In this document: in pieces, positions 7,566-16,297 of the stretch
Layout of the letters: every line of letters begins with the position of its first letter
Position numbering within the stretch: position 1 is the stretch's first letter
NCBI RefSeq assembly: GCF_000800255.1
Contig: NZ_CP009747.1
Coordinates: 992,001-1,056,000, forward strand
Reading direction: 5' to 3'
Length of the DNA: 64,000 bases
Source: Pseudomonas parafulva
GTDB lineage: Bacteria; Pseudomonadota; Gammaproteobacteria; Pseudomonadales; Pseudomonadaceae
Position numbers and translations under genes: made by a program
Notes under the pieces: generated by a model
Database searches by the model: none
Seen by the model: only the letters and a program-made list of their open reading frames with translations
Told to the model about the DNA's origin: nothing

Positions 7566-8759
7566 TCAGCGGGCCTTGAGGATGCGCTGGGCGATCATCT
7601 GGCCGATGGGAATGGCCGAGGTGGCGGCCGGCGAGGGGGCGTTGCAGACATGCACCATGCGCGGCGTCTCGGCGAACAGGAAGTCATGCACCAGGGTGCC
7701 GTCGCGCATCACCGCCTGGGCGCGGATGCCGGCTTCATGCGGCAGCAGGTCGTCGATTTCCAGCGACGGGCAGTACTTGCGGCACTGCTCCAGGTAGCCG
7801 CGCTTGAACAGCGAGTTCTTCATTTCCGTGGTGCCGGAACCCAGGTTGTTCCAGAGGGTTTTCCAGAACCCGGGAAAGCGGGCGTACTCGGCCACGTCGC
7901 GCCAGTTCACCGAACCTTTGCGGTAGTTTTCGCGGCCCAGGCCGAGCACGGCATTCGGGCCGACGGTCACGCTGCCGTCGATCATTCGCGTCAGGTGCAC
8001 GCCGAGAAAGGGCAGGTCGGGGTCGGGGATGGGGTAGATCAGGTGGTTGACGATGCCGTTCTTGCTCGGCGGCAGGCGGTAGTACTCGCCGCGGAAAGGG
8101 ATGATCTGGTGATCGATGCTGACCCCGGCCAAGCGCGCCAGGCGGTCGGATTGCAGGCCGGCGCAGGCCACCAGTTGCCGTGCACGCCAGGTGTTGGCGT
8201 CGCTGGTGATGGTGACGTGGTCGGTGTGCTCCTGGATCGCGCGCACTGTGGTACACAGGCGCACCTCGCCGCCGGCGCGCTCGATCACCCGGGCCATGGC
8301 CTTGCACACTTCCTTGTAGTCGACGATGCCGGTGGCATCGAGGAACAGCGCGCCCTGGCCGACGATGTTCGGCTCGCGATGGCGCAGGGCGTCCGCGTCC
8401 AGGCGCTCGACCTTGAGGCCGTTCTGCTGCGAGCGCTGGTACAGCGCCTGCATGCGCTGCATCTCAAGGTCGTTGGAGGCCACCAGCAGCTTGCCGCACA
8501 CCTCGAAGGCGATGCCGTGTTCGTGGCAGAAGTCCTTGGTGGCCTGGGCGCCGCGTTTGCACAGTTCGGCCTTGAGGCTGCCGGGTGCGTAGTAGATGCC
8601 GGCATGGATCACGCCGCTGTTGTGGCCGGTCTGGTGGCGACCCAATTGGTCTTCCTTGTCCAGGAGCAACAGCGAGGCGCCGGGGCGCTGTTCCAGCAGG
8701 GCCATCGCGGTGGCAAGGCCGACGATGCCGCCGCCGATGATGCAATAGTCGTGGGTCAT
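7566..8759 (-). CDS. lhgO: L-2-hydroxyglutarate oxidase (LhgO)
   Basis: This 397-residue flavoprotein oxidises L-2-hydroxyglutarate to 2-oxoglutarate, passing electrons to the membrane quinone pool. It opens with the FAD-binding Rossmann motif (DYCIIGGGIVGLATAMALL) and has GRHQTGHNSGVIHAGIYY, characteristic of LhgO/YgaF, and the C-terminal FAD-contact region CNAPSPAATSAIPIG. Length matches the family. AAGG lies 8 bases upstream of the ATG. In P. putida and E. coli, LhgO usually follows CsiD (glutarate hydroxylase); no csiD is present here, and lhgO instead leads an operon with an MFS transporter. A palindromic site at 8802-8812 lies about 45 bases upstream of the start, consistent with control by the FadR-type regulator next door. 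Confidence 0.88.
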   Translation of the reverse strand: MTHDYCIIGGGIVGLATAMALLEQRPGASLLLLDKEDQLGRHQTGHNSGVIHAGIYYAPGSLKAELCKRGAQATKDFCHEHGIAFEVCGKLLVASNDLEMQRMQALYQRSQQNGLKVERLDADALRHREPNIVGQGALFLDATGIVDYKEVCKAMARVIERAGGEVRLCTTVRAIQEHTDHVTITSDANTWRARQLVACAGLQSDRLARLAGVSIDHQIIPFRGEYYRLPPSKNGIVNHLIYPIPDPDLPFLGVHLTRMIDGSVTVGPNAVLGLGRENYRKGSVNWRDVAEYARFPGFWKTLWNNLGSGTTEMKNSLFKRGYLEQCRKYCPSLEIDDLLPHEAGIRAQAVMRDGTLVHDFLFAETPRMVHVCNAPSPAATSAIPIGQMIAQRILKAR

Positions 8760-8801
8760 GCGGATTACCTTGAGTGCGTGTCTTTGAATCTGATTATCAG
8801 G

Positions 8802-8812
8802 TTGTCAGACAA
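8802..8812. promoter_or_regulatory. Palindromic operator TTGTCAGACAA upstream of lhgO
   Basis: TTGTC-A-GACAA is a perfect inverted repeat in the lhgO promoter region. The identical 11-mer, also preceded by cagg/aggt-type flanks, lies in front of the adjacent FadR-type regulator gene at 9595-9605. Two copies placed only at these two promoters make it the likely regulator binding site. Confidence 0.7.
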
Positions 8813-8824
8813 AGTAGTGCGTTA

Positions 8825-8847
8825 AAAATCCGGGGCCTCTGCCCCGG
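8825..8847 (-). terminator. Rho-independent terminator of the FadR-type regulator gene
   Basis: Stem CCGGGGC (8830-8836) pairs with GCCCCGG (8841-8847) around a 4-base loop. On the minus strand it is followed by a run of five T. It sits 14 bases after the regulator stop codon. Confidence 0.8.
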
Positions 8848-8860
8848 AGCGTTATGGGCT

Positions 8861-9571
8861 TCAGTCGAGTGCGGGCAGGTCGATCTTCAGGCGTTTGGCC
8901 GAGGCGCGCAGGTGCGCTTCAGCGCACCCGGCGGCGGCGTGGCGGTCGCCGTCGGCAATGGCTTGGTACAGCGCCTGGTGCTCGCGGCTGGCGTCGGCCG
9001 AGCCGCCGATCGCTGGGCGGGCGGAGTTTTCCCAGGCGGTACGGCGGGCGCTGGCCAGTTGGCCGCCGAGGAAATCGTGGAAGGCGACGAAGTAATCGTT
9101 CTTGCTGGCTTCGGCGATGGCGCGGTGAAAGGCCACGTCGGCGGCTGCGGCGCGAGTCAGGTCGCTGCCGGGGTCGAGCATGATCTGCAGGGCATCGGCC
9201 ATGCGCGTCAGGTCGGCGGCATCACGCCTGCGCGCAGCGATGGCGGCGGCCTGGGTTTCGATCCACAGGCGCATCTCGAACATCTGCACCAGGTCGGGCG
9301 CGCGTCCGCTGCTGCCGGGGAAGCGGAACACGGTGCCGCCGGGGGTCTGGGAAATGTAGGAGCCCAGTCCGCGTCGGGCTATAAGCACGCCATCGGCCTT
9401 GAGCTGCGCCACCGCCTCGCGCACCACGGAGCGGCTGACGTTGAGCTGCTCGGCCAGTTGCTGTTCAGTGGGCAGGCGCGATTCGGCGGCCAGTCGGCCG
9501 GCGTCGATCTCGGCGCGGATGGCGCTGACCACTCGGTCGACGAGGGTGTCGGGGCGCTGAAGCTCAAGCAT
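8861..9571 (-). CDS. GntR-family (FadR subfamily) transcriptional regulator
   Basis: 236 residues. The N-terminal winged helix-turn-helix is clear (RLPTEQQLAEQLNVSRSVVREAVAQLKADGVL, about residues 37-68), followed by an all-helical FCD ligand-binding domain with the metal/ligand His pattern (AAADVAFHRAIAEASKN, later HQALYQAIADGD). FCD regulators usually respond to small carboxylates. It is transcribed in the same direction as lhgO and the transporter but from its own promoter, with a terminator between. Identical palindromes at 9595 and 8802 suggest that it controls both itself and lhgO-MFS. The effector could be 2-hydroxyglutarate or a precursor; this is inference. Confidence 0.88.
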   Translation of the reverse strand: MLELQRPDTLVDRVVSAIRAEIDAGRLAAESRLPTEQQLAEQLNVSRSVVREAVAQLKADGVLIARRGLGSYISQTPGGTVFRFPGSSGRAPDLVQMFEMRLWIETQAAAIAARRRDAADLTRMADALQIMLDPGSDLTRAAAADVAFHRAIAEASKNDYFVAFHDFLGGQLASARRTAWENSARPAIGGSADASREHQALYQAIADGDRHAAAGCAEAHLRASAKRLKIDLPALD

Positions 9572-9594
9572 GGAGGGATTGCCTAGTGGTCAGG

Positions 9595-9605
9595 TTGTCA
9601 GACAA
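9595..9605. promoter_or_regulatory. Palindromic operator TTGTCAGACAA upstream of the FadR-type regulator
   Basis: Second exact copy of the palindrome seen before lhgO, 24 bases upstream of the regulator start codon; supports autoregulation. Confidence 0.7.
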
Positions 9606-9645
9606 TGCCTAGGCCCTGGCGATCTGTCAATCGTGCCTGCGGCCG

Positions 9646-9999
9646 TCAGAGCTCGGAGACGAAGGTGCCGGTGCCGTCGAGAATATTGCGCAAGGTCAGC
9701 GCCACTTCGTCCAGGTCGCTACCGGCCGAGGTCAGTAGGATTTCCAGGTGCGCGTCGCCCTTGAGGGCATCGCGATCACCGGGGGCCACCTCGATCAGCA
9801 GGCGCTCGGCGCTCAACGTCACGGTCAGCCCATCCAGCGTCGAAGGCTCGTCGTCCAGGGTCAGGTCGACGGTGTCTTCGTCGGGGTAGCGGGTGAGCAG
9901 GAACATCTGGCCCTTGTCGCTGTGGCAGCACAGGGTCGCCATGTCGTCTTCTTCGTCGTCGCACGGGGTGGCGAAGAGCAGGGCGGTTTTCAGTTGCAT
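9646..9999 (-). CDS. Conserved hypothetical acidic protein
   Basis: 117 residues, strongly acidic (CDDEEDDMATLC near the start; DLTLDDEPSTLDGLTV in the middle), with no signal peptide or membrane segment. Alternating hydrophobic patterns suggest a beta-rich fold. It is transcribed divergently from gdhB. The start at 9999 (MQLKTALLF) lacks a strong ribosome binding site, and a second Met at residue 20 is a possible alternative. No domain is recognised. Confidence 0.65.
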   Translation of the reverse strand: MQLKTALLFATPCDDEEDDMATLCCHSDKGQMFLLTRYPDEDTVDLTLDDEPSTLDGLTVTLSAERLLIEVAPGDRDALKGDAHLEILLTSAGSDLDEVALTLRNILDGTGTFVSEL

Positions 10000-10345
10000 G
10001 GGCGGCTCGGTTCAAGGAAGTGAAACGCGATTGTGCCAGCCTTGGCACCGCGCATAAATGCACAGTTACCGCCGCTTGACCGAATATGTCGCAGCGCTGC
10101 AAGCCGCGGTGACCGCTCAGTCGTTAAGCTGCCCAGTCGATGGGCAGCCGTAAGGCCACAGCCCCGGCAGTCGTCTTTGCAGGTGCTCATCCTTGGCGGG
10201 TAGCCCGGAACGTCGACGCGCGGGACCTGTCCGACGCCTTGATTCCATCGTTCTGTCGCCATGGGTTGGCTATGGTTGATCCTGAACGGCGGACGTACAC
10301 GTACACGACGCTTCACCAAAAAAAAGCCCAAGCGGAGTACCACAG
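10000..10345. other. Intergenic region upstream of gdhB
   Basis: 346 bases separating two divergent genes. Frames running through it are extensions or shadows without ribosome binding sites. No clear promoter, operator or repeat was identified; the gdhB promoter must lie here. Confidence 0.4.
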
Positions 10346-13300
10346 ATGGCGTTTTTCACCGCAGCCAGCAAGGCCGACTTCCAGCATCAACTGCAAGCGG
10401 CCCTGGCGCAGCACATCAGCGAACAGTCCCTGCCACAAGTGGCGCTGTTCGCTGAGCAGTTCTTCGGCATCATCTCTCTGGACGAACTCACCCAGCGTCG
10501 GCTGTCCGACCTGGCCGGCTGCACCCTTTCTGCCTGGCGCACCATCGAGCGCTTCGACTCGGCCACCCCGCTGGTGCGGGTCTACAACCCGGACTACGAG
10601 CGCCATGGCTGGCAGTCCACGCACACCGTGGTCGAAGTCCTGCATGACGACCTGCCATTTCTGGTCGACTCGGTGCGTACCGAGCTCAACCGCCGCGGCT
10701 ACAGCATCCACACCCTGCAGACCACCGTGCTCAGCACCCGGCGTGGGGCCAAGGGCGAACTGCTCGAACTGCTGCCCAAGGGCACCCAGGGTGAAGGCGT
10801 CAATCACGAATCGCTGATGTACCTGGAGATCGACCGCTGCGCCAACGCTGCCGAGCTGACCAGCCTGACCCGCGAGCTGGAGCTGGTGCTGGCCGATGTG
10901 CGCGTGGTGGTGGCCGACTTCGAGCCGATGAAGGCCAAGGTCCGCGACCTGCTGGCGCTGGTGGGCGAGAACGCCTTCGGGCCGGCGCAGCATGACAAGG
11001 CCGAGGTGCAGAGCTTCCTCACCTGGCTGCTGGACAACCACTTCACCTTCCTCGGCTACGAGGAATTCGTGGTCGAGACCGACGCCGCCGGCGGCAGCCT
11101 GGCGTATGACGAATCCTCGTTCCTCGGCCTGCCGCGCGTGCTGCGCACTGGCCTGAGCAGCGACGACCTGCGCATCGAGGACTACGCCGTCAGCTACCTG
11201 CGCGAGCCGCGCCTGCTGTCGTTCGCCAAGGCCTCGCAGCCGAGCCGCGTACACCGCCCGGCCTACCCGGACTACGTGTCGATCCGTCAGATCGATGCCG
11301 ACGGCAAGGTCCTCAAGGAATGCCGCTTCATGGGCCTGTACACCTCCACGGTGTACGGCGAGAGCGTCTATACCATTCCGTACATTCGCGAAAAGGTCGC
11401 CGAAGTGGAGCGTCGCTCGCACTTCGACCCCAAGGCACACCTGGGCAAGGAGCTGACCCAGGTCCTGGAAGTGCTGCCGCGCGACGACCTGTTCCAGACC
11501 CCGATCGACGAGCTGTTCAGCACCGCGATGTCGATCGTGCAGATCCAGGAGCGTAACAAGATCCGCGTGTTCCTGCGCAAAGACCCCTACGGCCGCTTCT
11601 GCTACTGCCTGGCCTACGTGCCGCGTGAGGTCTATTCCACCGAAGTGCGACAGAAGATCCAGCAGGTGCTGATGGAGCGCCTGAAGGCCTCGGACTGCGA
11701 GTTCTGGACCTTCTTCTCCGAATCGGTGCTGGCGCGGGTGCAACTGATTCTGCGGGTCGATCCGAAGAACCGCATCGACATCGATCCGCAGCAACTGGAA
11801 AACGAAGTGATCCAGGCCTGCCGCTCGTGGCAGGACGACTATTCGGCGCTGGTGGTGGACAACTTCGGCGAAGCCCAGGGCACCAACATCCTGGCCGATT
11901 TCCCGAAAGGCTTCCCGGCCGGTTACCGCGAGCGCTTCGCCGCGCACTCGGCGGTGGTCGACATGCAGCATGTGCTGGCGTTGTCCGAGGCCAAGCCCCT
12001 GGCCATGAGCTTCTACCAGCCGCTCACCCAGATCGGCGAGCGTCAGTTGCACTGCAAGCTGTACCACGCCGACACGCCGCTGGCGCTGTCCGATGTGCTG
12101 CCGATCCTGGAGAACCTGGGGCTGCGCGTGCTCGGCGAGTTCCCGTATCGGCTGCGTCATGCCAATGGCCGCGAGTTCTGGATTCACGACTTCGCCTTCA
12201 CCTACAGCGAAGGGCTGAGCCTGGACCTGCAGCAGCTCAACGACACCCTGCAGGACGCCTTCATCCATATCGTCCAGGGCGAGGCCGAGAACGACGCGTT
12301 CAATCGCCTGGTGCTCACCGCTGGCCTGCCGTGGCGCGACGTGGCGCTGCTGCGCGCGTATGCCCGCTACATGAAGCAGATCCGTCTGGGCTTCGACCTG
12401 GGCTACATCGCCAGCACCCTGAACAACCACACCGACATCGCCCGCGAGCTCACCCGGCTGTTCAAGACCCGCTTCTACCTGGCGCGCAAGCTCGGCCAGG
12501 ATGACCTGGACGACAAGCAGCAGCGTCTGGAGCAAGCGATTCTCAGCGCGCTGGACGACGTTCAGGTGCTCAACGAAGACCGCATCCTGCGTCGCTACCT
12601 GGACCTGATCAAGGCCACCTTGCGCACCAACTTCTACCAGACCGACAGCAGCGGTCAGAGCAAGGGCTACTTCAGCTTCAAGTTCAACCCACGGCTGATA
12701 CCCGAGCTGCCCAAGCCCGTGCCCAAGTTCGAGATCTTCGTGTACTCGCCACGGGTCGAAGGCGTGCACCTGCGCTTCGGCAACGTCGCCCGCGGTGGCC
12801 TGCGCTGGTCGGACCGCGAAGAAGACTACCGCACCGAAGTGCTCGGCCTGGTCAAGGCCCAGCAGGTGAAGAACTCGGTGATCGTGCCGGTCGGCGCCAA
12901 GGGCGGCTTCCTGCCGCGTCGCCTGCCCTTGGGCGGCGGGCGCGACGAGATCGCCGCCGAGGGCATCGCCTGCTACCGCATCTTCATCAGCGGCCTGCTC
13001 GACATCACCGACAACCTCAAGGACGGCGGCGTGGTGCCGCCGGTCAACGTGGTGCGTCACGATGAGGACGACCCCTACCTGGTGGTGGCGGCGGACAAAG
13101 GCACCGCGACCTTCTCCGACATCGCCAACGGCATCGCCAACGACTATGGCTTCTGGCTGGGCGATGCCTTCGCCTCCGGAGGCTCGGCGGGCTACGACCA
13201 CAAAGGCATGGGCATCACCGCACGTGGCGCCTGGGTCGGCGTGCAGCGCCACTTCCGCGAGCGCGGGATCAATGTGCAGGAAGACCCGATTACCGTGGTC

Positions 13301-15211
13301 GGCATCGGCGACATGGCCGGCGACGTGTTCGGCAACGGCCTGCTGATGTCGGACAAGCTGCAACTGGTGGCCGCGTTCAACCACCTGCACATCTTCGTCG
13401 ATCCGAATCCGGATCCGGCCAGCAGCTTCGTCGAGCGCAAGCGCCTGTTCGAACTGCCGCGTTCGGCCTGGACCGACTACGACACCACGCTGATGTCCGA
13501 AGGCGGCGGTATCTTCCCGCGTAGTGCCAAGAGCATCGCCATCAGCCCACAGATGAAGGCCCGCTTCGCCATCGAGGCCGACCGCCTGACCCCGACCGAA
13601 CTGCTGCACGCGCTGCTGCAGGCCCCGGTCGATCTGCTGTGGAACGGGGGTATCGGCACCTACGTCAAGGCCAGCAGCGAAAGCCACGCCGACGTCGGCG
13701 ACAAGGCCAACGATGCCCTGCGGGTGAACGGCAACGAGCTGCGCTGCAAGGTGGTGGGCGAGGGCGGCAACCTGGGCATGACCCAACTTGGCCGCGTCGA
13801 ATTCGGCCTGCACGGCGGCGCCACCAACACCGACTTCATCGACAACGCCGGTGGCGTGGACTGCTCCGACCACGAGGTCAACATCAAGATCCTGCTCAAC
13901 GAAGTGGTGCAGGCCGGCGACATGACCGAGAAGCAGCGCAACCAACTGCTGGGCAGCATGACCGAGGAAGTCTCGGCCCTGGTGCTGGGCAACAACTACA
14001 AGCAGACCCAGGCGCTGTCGCTCGCCGCCCGTCGCGCCCGCGAGCGGATCGCCGAGTACAAACGCCTGATGGCCGATCTGGAATCGCGTGGCAAGCTCGA
14101 TCGCGCCATCGAGTTCCTGCCCAGCGAAGACCTGCTGGCCGAGCGTCTGGCCGCCGGCCACGGCCTGACCCGTGCCGAGCTGTCGGTGCTGATCTCCTAC
14201 AGCAAGATCGACCTCAAGGAGCAACTGCTCAAGTCCGAGGTGCCGGACGACGAGTACCTGACCCGCGACATGGAAACCGCGTTCCCGCCGTCGCTGGTCA
14301 GCAAATTCGCCGAGGCCATGCGCCGTCACCGCCTCAAGCGCGAGATCGTCAGCAACCAGATCGCCAACGACCTGGTCAACAACATGGGCATCACCTTCGT
14401 GCAGCGCCTGAAGGAGTCCACTGGCATGAGCCCGGCCAATGTCGCCGGTGCCTACGTGATCGCGCGCGACATCTTCCACCTGCCGCACTGGTTCCGTCAG
14501 ATCGAGGCACTGGATTACCAGGTCCCGGCCGACATCCAGCTGACCCTGATGGATGAGCTGATGCGTCTGGGCCGTCGCGCCACCCGCTGGTTCCTGCGCA
14601 GCCGCCGCAACGAACAAGACGCTGGCCGCGACACGGCGCACTTCGGGCCGAAGATCGCGCAGTTGGGACTCAAGCTCGACGAACTGCTGGAAGGTCCGAC
14701 CCGCGAGCGCTGGCAGACGCGCTACCAGAGCTTCGTCGAAGCGGGTGTGCCGGAGTTGCTGGCGCGCATGGTGGCCGGCACCACCCACCTGTACACCCTG
14801 CTGCCGATCATCGAGGCCTCGGACGTCACCGGCCACGATCCGGCCCAGGTGGCCAAGGCGTTCTTCGCCGTGGGCAGCGCGCTGGACCTGACCTGGTACT
14901 TGCAAGAGATCAGCAACCTGCCGGTGGAGAACAACTGGCAGGCCCTGGCCCGCGAGGCGTTCCGCGACGACATCGACCTGCAGCAGCGCGCGATCACCAT
15001 TTCCGTGCTGCAGATGGCCGATGCCCCGGACGACATGGATGCCCGCGTGGCCCTGTGGGCCGAGCAGCACCGGGTGATGGTCGAGCGCTGGCGCGCCATG
15101 CTCGACGACCTGCGCAATGCCAGCGGCACCGACTATGCGATGTACGCGGTGGCCAACCGCGAGCTGGTCGACCTGGCGCTTAGCGGGCAGGCGGTGGTAA
15201 TTCCGTCCTGA
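10346..15211 (+). CDS. gdhB: NAD-specific glutamate dehydrogenase, large (GDH-180) class
   Basis: 1,621 residues, the usual size of this class. It interconverts glutamate and 2-oxoglutarate plus ammonium with NAD, mainly in the catabolic direction. The first ~700 residues are the regulatory ACT-like/helical region special to the class. The catalytic core is in the second half: GGLRWSDREEDYRTEVLGLVKAQ, the substrate lysine region VIVPVGAKGGF, and the nucleotide-binding ITVVGIGDMAGDVFGNGLL. The long C-terminal helical domain follows. The start ATG is preceded by aagcggagtacc, a moderate GGAG site. It is convergent with ppsR and separated from it by a strong terminator. Confidence 0.95.
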   Translation: MAFFTAASKADFQHQLQAALAQHISEQSLPQVALFAEQFFGIISLDELTQRRLSDLAGCTLSAWRTIERFDSATPLVRVYNPDYERHGWQSTHTVVEVLHDDLPFLVDSVRTELNRRGYSIHTLQTTVLSTRRGAKGELLELLPKGTQGEGVNHESLMYLEIDRCANAAELTSLTRELELVLADVRVVVADFEPMKAKVRDLLALVGENAFGPAQHDKAEVQSFLTWLLDNHFTFLGYEEFVVETDAAGGSLAYDESSFLGLPRVLRTGLSSDDLRIEDYAVSYLREPRLLSFAKASQPSRVHRPAYPDYVSIRQIDADGKVLKECRFMGLYTSTVYGESVYTIPYIREKVAEVERRSHFDPKAHLGKELTQVLEVLPRDDLFQTPIDELFSTAMSIVQIQERNKIRVFLRKDPYGRFCYCLAYVPREVYSTEVRQKIQQVLMERLKASDCEFWTFFSESVLARVQLILRVDPKNRIDIDPQQLENEVIQACRSWQDDYSALVVDNFGEAQGTNILADFPKGFPAGYRERFAAHSAVVDMQHVLALSEAKPLAMSFYQPLTQIGERQLHCKLYHADTPLALSDVLPILENLGLRVLGEFPYRLRHANGREFWIHDFAFTYSEGLSLDLQQLNDTLQDAFIHIVQGEAENDAFNRLVLTAGLPWRDVALLRAYARYMKQIRLGFDLGYIASTLNNHTDIARELTRLFKTRFYLARKLGQDDLDDKQQRLEQAILSALDDVQVLNEDRILRRYLDLIKATLRTNFYQTDSSGQSKGYFSFKFNPRLIPELPKPVPKFEIFVYSPRVEGVHLRFGNVARGGLRWSDREEDYRTEVLGLVKAQQVKNSVIVPVGAKGGFLPRRLPLGGGRDEIAAEGIACYRIFISGLLDITDNLKDGGVVPPVNVVRHDEDDPYLVVAADKGTATFSDIANGIANDYGFWLGDAFASGGSAGYDHKGMGITARGAWVGVQRHFRERGINVQEDPITVVGIGDMAGDVFGNGLLMSDKLQLVAAFNHLHIFVDPNPDPASSFVERKRLFELPRSAWTDYDTTLMSEGGGIFPRSAKSIAISPQMKARFAIEADRLTPTELLHALLQAPVDLLWNGGIGTYVKASSESHADVGDKANDALRVNGNELRCKVVGEGGNLGMTQLGRVEFGLHGGATNTDFIDNAGGVDCSDHEVNIKILLNEVVQAGDMTEKQRNQLLGSMTEEVSALVLGNNYKQTQALSLAARRARERIAEYKRLMADLESRGKLDRAIEFLPSEDLLAERLAAGHGLTRAELSVLISYSKIDLKEQLLKSEVPDDEYLTRDMETAFPPSLVSKFAEAMRRHRLKREIVSNQIANDLVNNMGITFVQRLKESTGMSPANVAGAYVIARDIFHLPHWFRQIEALDYQVPADIQLTLMDELMRLGRRATRWFLRSRRNEQDAGRDTAHFGPKIAQLGLKLDELLEGPTRERWQTRYQSFVEAGVPELLARMVAGTTHLYTLLPIIEASDVTGHDPAQVAKAFFAVGSALDLTWYLQEISNLPVENNWQALAREAFRDDIDLQQRAITISVLQMADAPDDMDARVALWAEQHRVMVERWRAMLDDLRNASGTDYAMYAVANRELVDLALSGQAVVIPS

Positions 15212-15230
15212 GTCTTGCGCTGAAATGAAA

Positions 15231-15259
15231 AGCCCCGGCAGCGATGCCGGGGCTTTTTT
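15231..15259. terminator. Bidirectional terminator between gdhB and ppsR
   Basis: AGCCCCGGCA and TGCCGGGGCT form a 10-bp stem with a gcga loop, followed by six T on the plus strand and four T on the minus strand. It suits both convergent genes. Confidence 0.9.
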
Positions 15260-15297
15260 GTCTGTCTTCGACGGCCTGGTGGTGGGCCGTTACGGTG

Positions 15298-16116
15298 TTA
15301 CTTGAACCGTCTTTCCACCCCTTTCTCCACCAGAATCTTCGCCGAAATCTCTTCCACCGAGAAATGCGTGGAATTGATGTGGGGGATGTTCTCGCGGCGG
15401 AACAGGTTCTCCACTTCGCGCACCTCGAACTCGCACTGGGCAAAGCTCGAATAACGGCTGTTGGGTTTGCGCTCGTGGCGAATGGCGGTGAGGCGGTCGG
15501 CGTCGATGGTCAGGCCGAACAGCTTGTTGTGGTGCTTTTTCAGCACCGGCGGCAGTTGCAGGCGTTCCATGTCGTCTTCGGTCAACGGGTAGTTGGCGGC
15601 GCGAATGCCGAACTGCATAGCCATGTACAAACACGTCGGCGTTTTGCCACATCGCGACACGCCCACCAATATCAGGTCGGCTTTGTCGTAATAATGGGTG
15701 CGCGCGCCGTCGTCGTTGTCCAGGGCGAAGTTCACCGCCTCGATCCGCTCCATGTAGTTGGAGTTGCCGCCAATGGAATGCGACTTGCCCACCGAATAAG
15801 ACGAGTGGGCGGTCAACTCCTGTTCCAGCGGCGACAGGAAGGTGGAGAAGATGTCGATCATGAAGCCATTGGAGGTGGCCATGACTTCGCGGATGTCCTG
15901 GTTGACGATGGTGTCGAAGATGATCGGACGGACGCCGTCGCGCTCGGCCGCTGCATTGATCTGCTGGACCATGGCGTGGGCCTTGTCGAGCGTATCGATG
16001 TAGGGGCGGGTGAATTTGGCGAAGGGGATGGTATCGAACTGCGCCAGCAGACTTTGGCCCAGTGTTTCGGCCGTGATGCCGGTACCGTCGGAGATGAAGA
16101 ACGCGGATCGTTTCAT
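15298..16116 (-). CDS. ppsR: Phosphoenolpyruvate synthase regulatory protein (bifunctional kinase/phosphorylase)
   Basis: From the ATG at 16116 it is 272 residues, the normal length; an in-frame TTG nine bases upstream is possible but less likely. It phosphorylates PpsA on Thr in an ADP-dependent way and removes the phosphate with Pi. Visible hallmarks: the opening [19 protein letters not shown] of the DUF299/PSRP family and the P-loop-like [15 protein letters not shown] at about residues 150-165. It is divergent from its target gene ppsA, the usual arrangement in Pseudomonas. Confidence 0.95.
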   Translation of the reverse strand: MKRSAFFISDGTGITAETLGQSLLAQFDTIPFAKFTRPYIDTLDKAHAMVQQINAAAERDGVRPIIFDTIVNQDIREVMATSNGFMIDIFSTFLSPLEQELTAHSSYSVGKSHSIGGNSNYMERIEAVNFALDNDDGARTHYYDKADLILVGVSRCGKTPTCLYMAMQFGIRAANYPLTEDDMERLQLPPVLKKHHNKLFGLTIDADRLTAIRHERKPNSRYSSFAQCEFEVREVENLFRRENIPHINSTHFSVEEISAKILVEKGVERRFK

Positions 16117-16297
16117 TTGCGCCAAGGGCCTTAAGCTGCCGAATGTTTCTGGATATGATAGGTTCGGTTTGCCGAACGCGGACGTTCGGCATTCTCACTT
16201 ATTTTCCAGGTCCAGGCCACAAGCGTCCCGGCCCAGCCGCAACCCCGACAGGCGGGCGCCCTTGAGCTTTTCCAACACAGTCAGTGGAGAGATCACC

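Noticed and set aside
10313..15070. 1,585-codon open frame antisense to gdhB
   Set aside because: It lies exactly opposite a recognisable glutamate dehydrogenase. Its translation is rich in Val, Gln, His, Leu and Ala without domains, as expected of the complementary frame of high-GC DNA. No ribosome binding site.
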